A stretch of DNA of 64,000 nucleotides from Mariniflexile sp. AS56 (GTDB lineage Bacteria > Bacteroidota > Bacteroidia > Flavobacteriales > Flavobacteriaceae), in assembly GCF_030552475.1 (NCBI RefSeq), contig NZ_JAUPED010000011.1:62001-126000 (forward strand), in the 5' to 3' direction. Below the pieces are notes generated by a model. It saw only the letters and a program-made list of their open reading frames with translations, had not been told where the DNA came from and ran no database searches. Of this stretch, positions 33,288 through 41,229 are shown piece by piece; the stretch's first letter is position 1; each line of letters starts with the position of its first letter. Position numbers and translations under genes: made by a program.

Positions 33288-34850
33288 TTAATCCTCAACA
33301 GGAAAAGTAATATGCTGATAGGCTCCCAAGTCAGTTAAAGTGGTTCTGTCTACATTTAAAATGTCAAAAGGTACTTGGCTTGCAAAAGCGGATGAACCTT
33401 GGCTTATAGCCGCGGAATCTTCACCTATAATCATTTGGTTTAGCGATGTGTTTTTAAAATGTGGGTTTTTATTAAAAATGCTACCTTCATAGTGGTTGGT
33501 GTCATTCAAATCGTAATTAGGTCCTGTGAAATTATTACTTCTATTGTCAAAGCGAATCAAGCAATTCGTAAATTTAAAGTTAAAAACTACCGAAGCATCT
33601 TCAATTTCTTCAAACAGAATTTCAGGATTATCGTTTCCGTAAATAATACAGTTGTTAAAATTGGCTTGGGTTAAATCGGTTACAATAGCAGTATCGTTTT
33701 CATCTGTAATAAAATTGTTTAAAAAAACAGAAGGGAATTGCCTAGAGCCATTCCAGTAATTAGCAATGGTGCAGTGCGTAAAATTGTATTTTCCACCAAA
33801 AGTGCCTGCGAATGAGGCTTGTCCGCTATTATTAATCACCATATTTTCACCTGTAATAGAGGTGTTTCTCCCCATTAAGCCAAAACTACTAGAATTATAA
33901 ATTTGTGAGTTTGTAATTTTAAGTTTTTCGCTCGCAACATTGGCGTTTCCATCACATAAAATACCAATGGTTGCATTTTTTATGGTCGCGTAATTTATGC
34001 TGTTATTCATACTATTCTCAAATAACCAAATGGTACCCCATTGCCCGGGAACGTTTTCAAAATTGGGTTCTAAACGGTCACTCTCAAAAATAACTTCATT
34101 TTCTAAAAGTTCAGCATCAGTACTCAGGTTCCCATTTACTTTTAAGGTAGCACCAGCTGTAACAATCAAACCAGAATTTTCGTGAAAATGCACACGAGCT
34201 CCAGCATTAATGGTTAAGGTTTCTCCGTTGGGCACCGCAGCAAAACCATAAATAACATAGGGCTTCTCATTGGTGAAGGTGAGTTCGCTTGGTAATAACT
34301 CGCGACCTTGAAGTTCTGTTTCTACTTGATCGCCGTTAATATCTAATTTTAGAGTTTCAATAATTTTGGTCGTGTTATCTCTATCTGGGTATATGAAAAC
34401 AGCGTCTTGTACTAATGTAACAAGTTCTACCTTTTGAAGGTTGGCACCTGCATCGAACTCTATTTGATCGGTGTATAAAAATTCCCCATCTGGATTGGAA
34501 AAATTATTGATATCGATGGTAGTTTCAACAAAAATAAACAAACTGTCTTTGGCTAGAATTTGAATATTATCGAAGGTTTTACCTGCAATCCCATCTACAT
34601 TTAAGCGGTAATTCGAGGTGTTCCCTAAAGCCAATTTTATAGAAGGAATCAGAATATCATGATTACTCTTGTTATATACTTTTAAATTATAAGTACTAGA
34701 CCCAATGTTGGTGAAAACGGTGTCTAAATATACGGTGTCTTTAGAAAATTGAAGGCTTCCTGTGTTTGGTGAAAAATCAAAATCTTTTCTGCAAGAACTC
34801 CAAAGCATTAAAAAGGCTAGGGTAAAAAGGGTATATAAAGTGCGTTTCAT
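33288..34850 (-). CDS. Lipoprotein with right-handed beta-helix domain
   Basis: A 520-residue protein with a lipoprotein signal (LYTLFTLAFLMLWSSC, lipobox cysteine 20). Residues about 25-160 look like an Ig-like domain (LQFSKDTVYLDTVFTNIGSSTYNLKVYNKS, the DUF1573-type pattern). Residues about 200-500 carry regularly spaced N and G turns with I/V/F strands (GLIVTAGATLKVNG, INYATIKNATIGIL, KFTNCLIRF), typical of a parallel beta-helix. It is probably a surface protein; no catalytic site is seen. It is very likely conserved in the family as a single gene. Confidence 0.75.
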   Translation of the reverse strand: MKRTLYTLFTLAFLMLWSSCRKDFDFSPNTGSLQFSKDTVYLDTVFTNIGSSTYNLKVYNKSNHDILIPSIKLALGNTSNYRLNVDGIAGKTFDNIQILAKDSLFIFVETTIDINNFSNPDGEFLYTDQIEFDAGANLQKVELVTLVQDAVFIYPDRDNTTKIIETLKLDINGDQVETELQGRELLPSELTFTNEKPYVIYGFAAVPNGETLTINAGARVHFHENSGLIVTAGATLKVNGNLSTDAELLENEVIFESDRLEPNFENVPGQWGTIWLFENSMNNSINYATIKNATIGILCDGNANVASEKLKITNSQIYNSSSFGLMGRNTSITGENMVINNSGQASFAGTFGGKYNFTHCTIANYWNGSRQFPSVFLNNFITDENDTAIVTDLTQANFNNCIIYGNDNPEILFEEIEDASVVFNFKFTNCLIRFDNRSNNFTGPNYDLNDTNHYEGSIFNKNPHFKNTSLNQMIIGEDSAAISQGSSAFASQVPFDILNVDRTTLTDLGAYQHITFPVED

Positions 34851-34927
34851 TAAACGGGGTTATTTAGAATCAATAGGAATCAAAAATATAACTTTTGTTT
34901 TGAACCTATAGTATGCAACTTCGTTAT

Positions 34928-35314
34928 TTAGTTAAATAAATCGATTATTTCGGGGGTAATTCGTGCAGGTCTTTTGGTTTTAGTATTTATTAAACACCAA
35001 GAGGTTTCAGATTTTGTAAGCAATTTTTGGGCATCATTATATATTTCAACCATACGCATAGAGGTGGCGCCTTTAGAATCTACCACATAGGTTTTAATCG
35101 TCACAACATCATCTAGTAAGGCCGAACCTTTATACTCTATATAATGAGATAGCATGACCCAATGATAGGTTTTTAGGATGTTTTCCGAGGCATTTTTTAG
35201 CCAATGCGCTTTGGCAATATCTTGCACCCACTGTACATACCGAATATTATTAACATGGTTAAGTTCGTCTAAATCGTTTTCTGTTACCGTTAAACTCGTC
35301 TCGAAAGTTTGCAT
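34928..35314 (-). CDS. Acyl-CoA thioesterase (hotdog fold, 4HBT type)
   Basis: A 128-residue single hotdog protein. DLDELNHVNNIRYVQWVQDIAKAHW is the core helix with the D-x-x-x-H-V-N-N signature, including the candidate catalytic aspartate at the start. SHYIEYKGSALLDDVVTIKTYV and the TSWCLINTKTKRPARITPEI strand complete the fold. Relatives hydrolyse acyl-CoA or 4-hydroxybenzoyl-CoA thioesters. The substrate is not fixed here. Confidence 0.85.
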   Translation of the reverse strand: MQTFETSLTVTENDLDELNHVNNIRYVQWVQDIAKAHWLKNASENILKTYHWVMLSHYIEYKGSALLDDVVTIKTYVVDSKGATSMRMVEIYNDAQKLLTKSETSWCLINTKTKRPARITPEIIDLFN

Positions 35315-35485
35315 GCTGTTCTGTTTTTCTGAATTGAAAAAAGGAAAGATAAAAATTAGTAATTAATAAATTCTGAAAAATGCTGTAAAGTTTGAATTAT
35401 GTAACATGTATAAAAAATGATATAACGGAAGCAACGGCATATCGCCTACCTTTACAGTGTTAAATAATCTTAAAACCAACACATT

Positions 35486-35800
35486 ATGAAAAAGTCACTT
35501 ATTATTTTATTAATGATGGTATCATTAGTAGCGTTACCAAACACAATGATGGCTGCTGAAAAAGCACCAATACATGCAACAGCTCCTGCACCAGCTGAAA
35601 TCCCTGCTGAAGTTCAAGTGATGTTGAATCGATTGGAAGAAATAAAAGAATTAGATAAATCTGAGTTAAGTTCTTCTGAAAAGAAGGCACTACGTAAAGA
35701 AGTACGAAAAATCAAGAAAGATGTAAGAGCATCAGGAAATGGACTTTACATTTCTTCGGGAGCAATCATCATCATTTTACTGTTAATCATCATCCTTTAA
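35486..35800 (+). CDS. Small exported protein with C-terminal membrane anchor
   Basis: A 104-residue protein. It has a signal peptide (MKKSLIILLMMVSLVALP, cleaved near MMAAEK), a proline/alanine stretch (APAPAEIPAEV), a charged helix (LEEIKELDKSELSSSEKKALRKEVRKIKKDV) and a strongly hydrophobic tail (SGAIIIILLLIIIL). Similar small proteins are widespread in Flavobacteriaceae without known function. It is followed by a perfect terminator, so it may be a highly expressed single gene. Confidence 0.75.
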   Translation: MKKSLIILLMMVSLVALPNTMMAAEKAPIHATAPAPAEIPAEVQVMLNRLEEIKELDKSELSSSEKKALRKEVRKIKKDVRASGNGLYISSGAIIIILLLIIIL

Positions 35801-35850
35801 TAAAAAGAGATGTTTTAATTGCATCTCCCTTTATTAGAAGCTTTATATAA

Positions 35851-35889
35851 AAAAAAATGCTGTTTCATTTAATGAAACAGCATTTTTTT
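35851..35889. terminator. Bidirectional terminator between the small exported protein and galM
   Basis: AATGCTGTTTCATT and AATGAAACAGCATT form near-contiguous arms with a one-base centre, flanked by A- and T-runs on both sides. It serves the two convergent genes. Confidence 0.85.
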
Positions 35890-35892
35890 AAT

Positions 35893-36789
35893 TTATAGTA
35901 TGGTTACATTCCATGTGAGTAGATGCGTTTCATTAGGTTTTAAAACTTCCAAGCCCATTTTGTTATTAAAGCTATCCGATACGCCGGTTGTTGGCTCTAT
36001 AGCAATGGTGTTTGCTCTAGGTGGTGTGTAAATTTGCAGAAAGTTTTCTTGGGAAGAAGCACTTATTGCTAGTTTGTAAGTTGGTGTATTGAATTGGGTT
36101 TTATTCGTATTTAGAACAAAACAATCATCCAATTGTTTGTCTTTAATCTCGAAATCGGGTTCATTCTCAATGGTTGTAACGCCTGTGGTTAAGCAACGTT
36201 CATCGAAAACAAGTTGTTTGTTGCTATCAAAATTAAGAGTGCTGTTGTATAAATCTGCACTAACAAAATAAGGGTGCCACCCGAGTGTAAAAGGAAAGGC
36301 TTCGGCATCGGTATTTTTAACTGACACATGAATGTCTACCGAATTTTTATTCACAACATATTCAAGTTGCATGGTATATGTGTATGGAAAGCCCATAGAT
36401 TCGTTAGTCTCTACATATTCAAAGGTGATAGTGGCAAAGTCTTTTGTTTCTTTTTGATCAACCACTTGAAAGGTTTTGTTGTAAACCAATCCATGCAGGG
36501 CGTTGTTATTACCAGATTCATTGACCTCAAACTGAAACTCCTTACCTTCATACGTGTATTTACCATCTTTTATTCTGTTGGCAAACGGAAACAGGATAGA
36601 GGAAGCATAGGTGTTGTTATAAGTTAACGGAGATAAATCCTCAATAACTATTTTGCTATCAAGTTTTAATACTTGTAAACTGGCGCCTTGATGGACGTTA
36701 ATTTTAGCATAACATGTTTTTTCTGAGTTTTCTATTTCAATACACTCTAAAATATTAGAGCTGTTTAAAGTCTGCTTTATGGTATACAA
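35893..36789 (-). CDS. Aldose 1-epimerase (mutarotase)-like protein
   Basis: A 298-residue GalM-fold protein. SSILFPFANRIKDGKYTYEGKEFQF near residue 63 and NALHGLVYNKTFQVV hold the Asn, Arg and His sugar contacts; FTLGWHPYFVSADL gives the second conserved His, and IAIEPTTGVSDSFNN the catalytic Glu. I chose TTG 36789 because the family start YTIKQT follows; ATG 36840 would add 17 unusual residues (MHLVYLQGSN). It lies next to the rhamnose operon and may mutarotate L-rhamnose or another sugar, though a hairpin separates them. Confidence 0.85.
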   Translation of the reverse strand: MYTIKQTLNSSNILECIEIENSEKTCYAKINVHQGASLQVLKLDSKIVIEDLSPLTYNNTYASSILFPFANRIKDGKYTYEGKEFQFEVNESGNNNALHGLVYNKTFQVVDQKETKDFATITFEYVETNESMGFPYTYTMQLEYVVNKNSVDIHVSVKNTDAEAFPFTLGWHPYFVSADLYNSTLNFDSNKQLVFDERCLTTGVTTIENEPDFEIKDKQLDDCFVLNTNKTQFNTPTYKLAISASSQENFLQIYTPPRANTIAIEPTTGVSDSFNNKMGLEVLKPNETHLLTWNVTIL

Positions 36790-36903
36790 TGTCTTCCTTT
36801 TTTTTTGATGATTAGAACCTTGCAAATATACTAAGTGCAAGTTAAATGCCTACATTTTATTGGTTTTTGTCTTTTGAATTTTATTAATCGCTTTAGAAAC
36901 TAA

Positions 36904-36933
36904 AAACCCGTAAACAAGCTTGTTCACGGGTTT
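36904..36933 (-). terminator. Hairpin after the rhamnose operon permease
   Basis: AAACCCGTAAACAAG (36904-36918) and CTTGTTCACGGGTTT (36919-36933) pair with one mismatch and no loop. It lies between the permease stop and the mutarotase start, on the transcribed minus strand. It may end or attenuate rhamnose-operon transcripts. Confidence 0.65.
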
Positions 36934-36960
36934 CTATAAAAATTTTATAAACTTTATCTT

Positions 36961-38373
36961 CTAGTGTTTCTTTTGAAATTTCTTACTAAAAACAAGGAAT
37001 AGGACGCCACATAGTAACCAAGCAGGTAACGTTACAAATGATAAAAACACATCAAATTGTACCGATATAAAGTAGAACAAACCAAAACTAATAGCCCAAG
37101 CCCATAACACCGATTTGTTAAATTGAATATTGGCAACCTCAGCGTAGTTTTTAACTATACCAGCTTGTTTATGGAAGAAATGCTCAAATACGATAACGGC
37201 TCCAAAAGGCGCTAAAATAAATCCGTAAAGAGCAACAAACCCTAAAAGTTTCATCGCAAAAGCAGGAAATAGACCCGCAATGGTTGCGATTGCACCTGCT
37301 AATATAGTCACTTTTGCAGTCGATAATTTTGGTAAAACTGCTTGGAATGCTAAACCAGCTCTGTAAATGGTTGGGTTGGCGGTAGTCCATCCAGCTAGAA
37401 CCACAGCGATAATTCCGAAAACACCAATAGCGTTATAAGCTAAAGGTCCGGGAGCTACAGGAGGTGCTTCACCATTTGATAAAAAGGCTTGTGCTTCGGG
37501 TGAATTTAAATATACCGCATATAATAAACAAGCAGCAATCCACGCCATATAATGACCTACATACATACCCGCAGCGGTAGTCCAGCCTGAACTAGCTTTC
37601 TTTGCAAAACGAAAAACGGATAAATCGGACATACCAATGTGCATGGCAGCATTTGCAAACCAAGACCATATTACAACATGCCAAAAGGTGTATTTTATTT
37701 GACCTGGGAATGGGTCTCTACCTGCACCCCAAATATCCCAAAATTGAGAAAAACTAGAAACACCTAATTGGTTTAAAGCAACAATACCACAAGCTAAAAA
37801 AGCTAAAACAATAATAGGCGACATCCAGTTGGCAGCTTTAGAAACCGTGTCGTAACCTCGTGCGGCAATAAGCGATATCACAGCACCAATAATAACGACA
37901 ATAATAACCCAAGTTGCTCCGTTAGGGAGTGTGTCTGATAGTTTCGGCATAGGCATGTCAAAAGGAATACCAACAGCGGTGGCTGAAACCGTAATCATAG
38001 ATCCAGCTAAAAAACAGAATAAAATACCGTTTGCTAAATTATAACCTGTTACCAAGTTTTTACCACATATTTTTTCTAGTTGAAAATATAGGGTTAATCT
38101 GTTTTTAACAGCAATTTCGGCGGTTAAATACCTCCAACATAATACAGCTAATAAGTTACCGATAAGAAGACCGATAATTAAATCGAAAGCACTTACACCC
38201 GCGGTTAAAAATAAGGGGCCAATCATAAATTCGGTTCCAGCAGCATGTTCGCCGGCATACATACCTAAAAAGCTTTTCCAACTTTTTAATTTTGATTGCG
38301 GCACAGGGGTTCTTTCAAACTCGCCTCCTGCAATAATTTCTATGTCTTCGGCTTCGGTATTAATTTGGCTCAT
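36961..38373 (-). CDS. NCS1-type permease of the rhamnose operon
   Basis: A 470-residue, roughly 12-span permease resembling the NCS1 purine-cytosine family: LGMYAGEHAAGTEFMIGPLFLTAG near the start, GLLIGNLLAVLCWRYL, and W-A-N/G repeats in the middle (HVVIWSWFANAAMHIGMSDLSVFRF). NCS1 carriers usually take nucleobases, allantoin or hydantoins. Here it is the last gene after RhaI, kinase and aldolase, with a gap of 36 bases to the kinase gene, so L-rhamnose is the likely substrate by context. No other transporter is seen in the operon. Confidence 0.8.
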   Translation of the reverse strand: MSQINTEAEDIEIIAGGEFERTPVPQSKLKSWKSFLGMYAGEHAAGTEFMIGPLFLTAGVSAFDLIIGLLIGNLLAVLCWRYLTAEIAVKNRLTLYFQLEKICGKNLVTGYNLANGILFCFLAGSMITVSATAVGIPFDMPMPKLSDTLPNGATWVIIVVIIGAVISLIAARGYDTVSKAANWMSPIIVLAFLACGIVALNQLGVSSFSQFWDIWGAGRDPFPGQIKYTFWHVVIWSWFANAAMHIGMSDLSVFRFAKKASSGWTTAAGMYVGHYMAWIAACLLYAVYLNSPEAQAFLSNGEAPPVAPGPLAYNAIGVFGIIAVVLAGWTTANPTIYRAGLAFQAVLPKLSTAKVTILAGAIATIAGLFPAFAMKLLGFVALYGFILAPFGAVIVFEHFFHKQAGIVKNYAEVANIQFNKSVLWAWAISFGLFYFISVQFDVFLSFVTLPAWLLCGVLFLVFSKKFQKKH

Positions 38374-38409
38374 TAGTTTTATGGTATTTAGTTATGGTAT
38401 AAGTTGGTT

Positions 38410-39786
38410 TTATTTTAAAATAAAGGGTACATGTTTTTTAAGTGAATAATTCTTTTTAAGGAATTTAGAATTGAGTTTTGAATCTGAAATACAAATAGCA
38501 GCACCCAAAGCAGACCCTAATGAAGAGTCTGTGGTTCTAAGTTTCATGTTTCTAAAGTAATGTGATAGTAATTTTACATACAAATCGTTATCACTAAAAC
38601 CACCATCTATGTATAATCTTTTAATAGCATCATCTCCAATAACGTCTTGGATGCTTTTTATTTGAAGCAAAACAAGTTCGGTCATTAATTGATGGTAAGC
38701 ATCTTCAAATTTGCTGTATGGAAAGCTGGTTTGTGACGGCATGTCGCTATCCGTTAAACTTTCCCATTTAAACATGTGTTTGAAATTTTTATTAATTTCA
38801 GCATAGGTATCATAATCAAATTTTACATGACGATGATAATCATCTGAAACACCAAAATGTGTATGTAGTTTGTTAACTTGAATTTTATATTCATTCCCTA
38901 GAAATAAGCGGGTTGCTTTTACAGGTTTTCCATTGATTCGCATGTAATTTATAGAATCTTTATCCTGCGTATCTTCAATAATCGGGTGGTCTGTAAAGGG
39001 GTTTAAAGTAATGCTCCAAGTACCTGTTGAAACTAGCACGAATTTCTTTTTAACACTTCTTACATAAGGTAATAATGCAGATGAACTATCGTGAATACCC
39101 ACACCAATTTTAATGCGTTTTCCATTATAATTCATGTTAATACTTGTTTCGGTTGACACGATTGCAGGTAGAATGGTGTTTAATTCTTCTTTATAAACCC
39201 ACTCGTGGTAATCCTTTTTCGTGTAATTCCAAAGCGCCGTATGGCAACCAATACTGGTATATTCGCTTAAAGGAATGCCCGTAAAAACATAGCTTAAGTA
39301 TTGCGGCAGGTGTAACGAGTATTTAATTTTTTTAAAAACCTCTGGTTTGCTATATTTTAACCAATAAAGTTGTAAACCCGAGTTTAGCAAACTCAAATCG
39401 AAACACCCTGTTGTTTTTAGGAACTCTTCTTTTGGTCCGTATTTTTCTAGAAACGAATCTATAATGCTTTTGTCAATAGGTTTTGTGTAGTTGTAAAGTG
39501 GCGTAAGTACTTCGCCGTTTTCATCTAAATGCACAAAACTAGCACCATAGGTTGAAAAGTTTATGGCCTTCACATTAAATTCAGATGCTTTAAGAATATT
39601 TTCAAATACACTTTTTAACCAGGTTTGAAGGGCTTCTAGATTTTCGGCAGGAAAACCATCTTCATCTTCAATCTCGTCAAAGTGTGTGTATTCTTTATAA
39701 ACTTCCTTGTAATCTTTATCAAAAAGAAAGAATTTTTTATTGGTTTTACCGATGTCAAATACAGCTGTTACGTCTATCATGTTCAC
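38410..39786 (-). CDS. FGGY-family kinase, probable L-rhamnulokinase
   Basis: A 458-residue sugar kinase. The N-terminal phosphate loop DIGKTNKKFFLF, the INFSTYGASFVHLD strand, GIHDSSSALLPYV and VSTGTWSITLNPF (FGGY signature area), then LYIDGGFSDNDLYVKLL near the C-terminus, mark the fold. It differs from E. coli RhaB but sits between the isomerase and the permease. It would turn L-rhamnulose to L-rhamnulose 1-phosphate. It starts four bases from the isomerase stop. Confidence 0.85.
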   Translation of the reverse strand: MNMIDVTAVFDIGKTNKKFFLFDKDYKEVYKEYTHFDEIEDEDGFPAENLEALQTWLKSVFENILKASEFNVKAINFSTYGASFVHLDENGEVLTPLYNYTKPIDKSIIDSFLEKYGPKEEFLKTTGCFDLSLLNSGLQLYWLKYSKPEVFKKIKYSLHLPQYLSYVFTGIPLSEYTSIGCHTALWNYTKKDYHEWVYKEELNTILPAIVSTETSINMNYNGKRIKIGVGIHDSSSALLPYVRSVKKKFVLVSTGTWSITLNPFTDHPIIEDTQDKDSINYMRINGKPVKATRLFLGNEYKIQVNKLHTHFGVSDDYHRHVKFDYDTYAEINKNFKHMFKWESLTDSDMPSQTSFPYSKFEDAYHQLMTELVLLQIKSIQDVIGDDAIKRLYIDGGFSDNDLYVKLLSHYFRNMKLRTTDSSLGSALGAAICISDSKLNSKFLKKNYSLKKHVPFILK

Positions 39787-39789
39787 CTA

Positions 39790-41070
39790 TTATAAACCTG
39801 TTGCCACAGTATTTTTACCTCTTTCTTTTATTAATGAATTTCTAACATCTAACGAACGATATGCTTGAATAGGGCTTAAGGCACCGCCTCTTTCTAATCG
39901 TGCTTTTGCTAAGAGTGGACGCACATCAGTTCTATAAGCGTCTTGTAAAATTTCTTGGCATTTAACTACATCATTATCCAATTGTGCTGCTTTTAATACC
40001 TCTTGATCGACTAAAAGTGCTTTAGCATAGGCTTCTTGAATGGCTTCAAGCGATTGTATTAAATCTTCTAACGGATCTTTTACATTGTGACTCGCATCAA
40101 TCATCCACGCTAAATCTGGATTTTGTGGGTTGTTTTCCATCCCATAAACCAATTCATTAAAAATTAAGAATAAGGCATAAGGCTTGATGCTACCAACAGT
40201 TAAATCATCATCACCATATTTACTATCGTTAAAGTGGAAACCACCTAATTTTCCTTTCAATTGTAAAATAGAAACAATTTGTTCGATGTTACTATTTGGA
40301 AGGTGGTGGCCCAAATCGACCAAAGTATATGCTTTGTCACCACATTCATTAGCAAGCATTAATGAAGCACCCCAATCTTGAATTACCGTACTGTAGAAGT
40401 TTGGCTCGTATGGTTTGTATTCTATTAATAATTTCCAATCATCTGGCACGCCTTTGTAAATGGCTTTTAAACTATCTTGTGTGTTTTGAAAGGCCGTTTG
40501 AAAGTTGTTTTGACCAGGGAAACAAGAGCCATCTGCCAACCAAACGGTTAAAGCTTTGGAACCTAATTTGTTTCCAATATTAATAACATCTAAGTTATGC
40601 TGAATGGCTTGTTGCCTCGCAGCTTCGCTCGTGTTGCTTAAAGAACCGTATTTATAACTTTCTTTCGCATTTTTTTGATCTTGAAAGGTGTTTGAATTTA
40701 CCGCATCAAACTTAATATCTAAACCGCTTGCTAATTCTTTAATGGCATTATAATCTTGAGGAATATCCCAAGGAATATGAAGTGATACAGCTCCTGCAGT
40801 TTGTGTTAAGGCATGTAAAACACCTACATCTTCAATTTTTTGTTCTAAGCTAGAAGGCTCTCCGAAAAATGAAAAACGTCCAAAACGTGTACCTCCAGCG
40901 CCTAGTGCCCAACTTGGAATGGCTACTTGAAAATCTTGAAGTTTTTTAATGATAGCATCAACATTCGCTCCTTTTTTTGTTAAGCTATGGCCCAAAAAAT
41001 CGAAATGCTCTTGATGCGATTTTAAATCTTTTTTATTGGTGTCTTGTATGTGGTTTTGTCCTATTTTCAT
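39790..41070 (-). CDS. rhaI: L-rhamnose isomerase (RhaI type)
   Basis: A 426-residue TIM-barrel isomerase of the RhaI type seen in Pseudomonas and rhizobia, rather than E. coli RhaA. SWALGAGGTRFGRFSFFGEP opens the domain. The metal site uses LIEYKPYEPNFY (Glu), LVDLGHHLPN (Asp, His), GGFHFNDSKYGDDDLTVGSI (His, Asp) and AWMIDASHNVKDP. It converts L-rhamnose to L-rhamnulose. It is the second gene of the operon, about 160 bases after the aldolase fusion; the gap holds an AT-rich hairpin-like stretch near 41160-41210. Confidence 0.93.
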   Translation of the reverse strand: MKIGQNHIQDTNKKDLKSHQEHFDFLGHSLTKKGANVDAIIKKLQDFQVAIPSWALGAGGTRFGRFSFFGEPSSLEQKIEDVGVLHALTQTAGAVSLHIPWDIPQDYNAIKELASGLDIKFDAVNSNTFQDQKNAKESYKYGSLSNTSEAARQQAIQHNLDVINIGNKLGSKALTVWLADGSCFPGQNNFQTAFQNTQDSLKAIYKGVPDDWKLLIEYKPYEPNFYSTVIQDWGASLMLANECGDKAYTLVDLGHHLPNSNIEQIVSILQLKGKLGGFHFNDSKYGDDDLTVGSIKPYALFLIFNELVYGMENNPQNPDLAWMIDASHNVKDPLEDLIQSLEAIQEAYAKALLVDQEVLKAAQLDNDVVKCQEILQDAYRTDVRPLLAKARLERGGALSPIQAYRSLDVRNSLIKERGKNTVATGL

Positions 41071-41229
41071 GAGTTGGTAATATTATATTAATGGTAAGAT
41101 AGCATTTGTATTATTTATGTGCTCCTAAAATTTACAAGGAACTAATTCTAGATGTCGAAAAAAAAACTTCCATATATACTTGAATATGCTATGGAAGTTT
41201 TCAACAAACTAAAACTAACTCAAACTATT

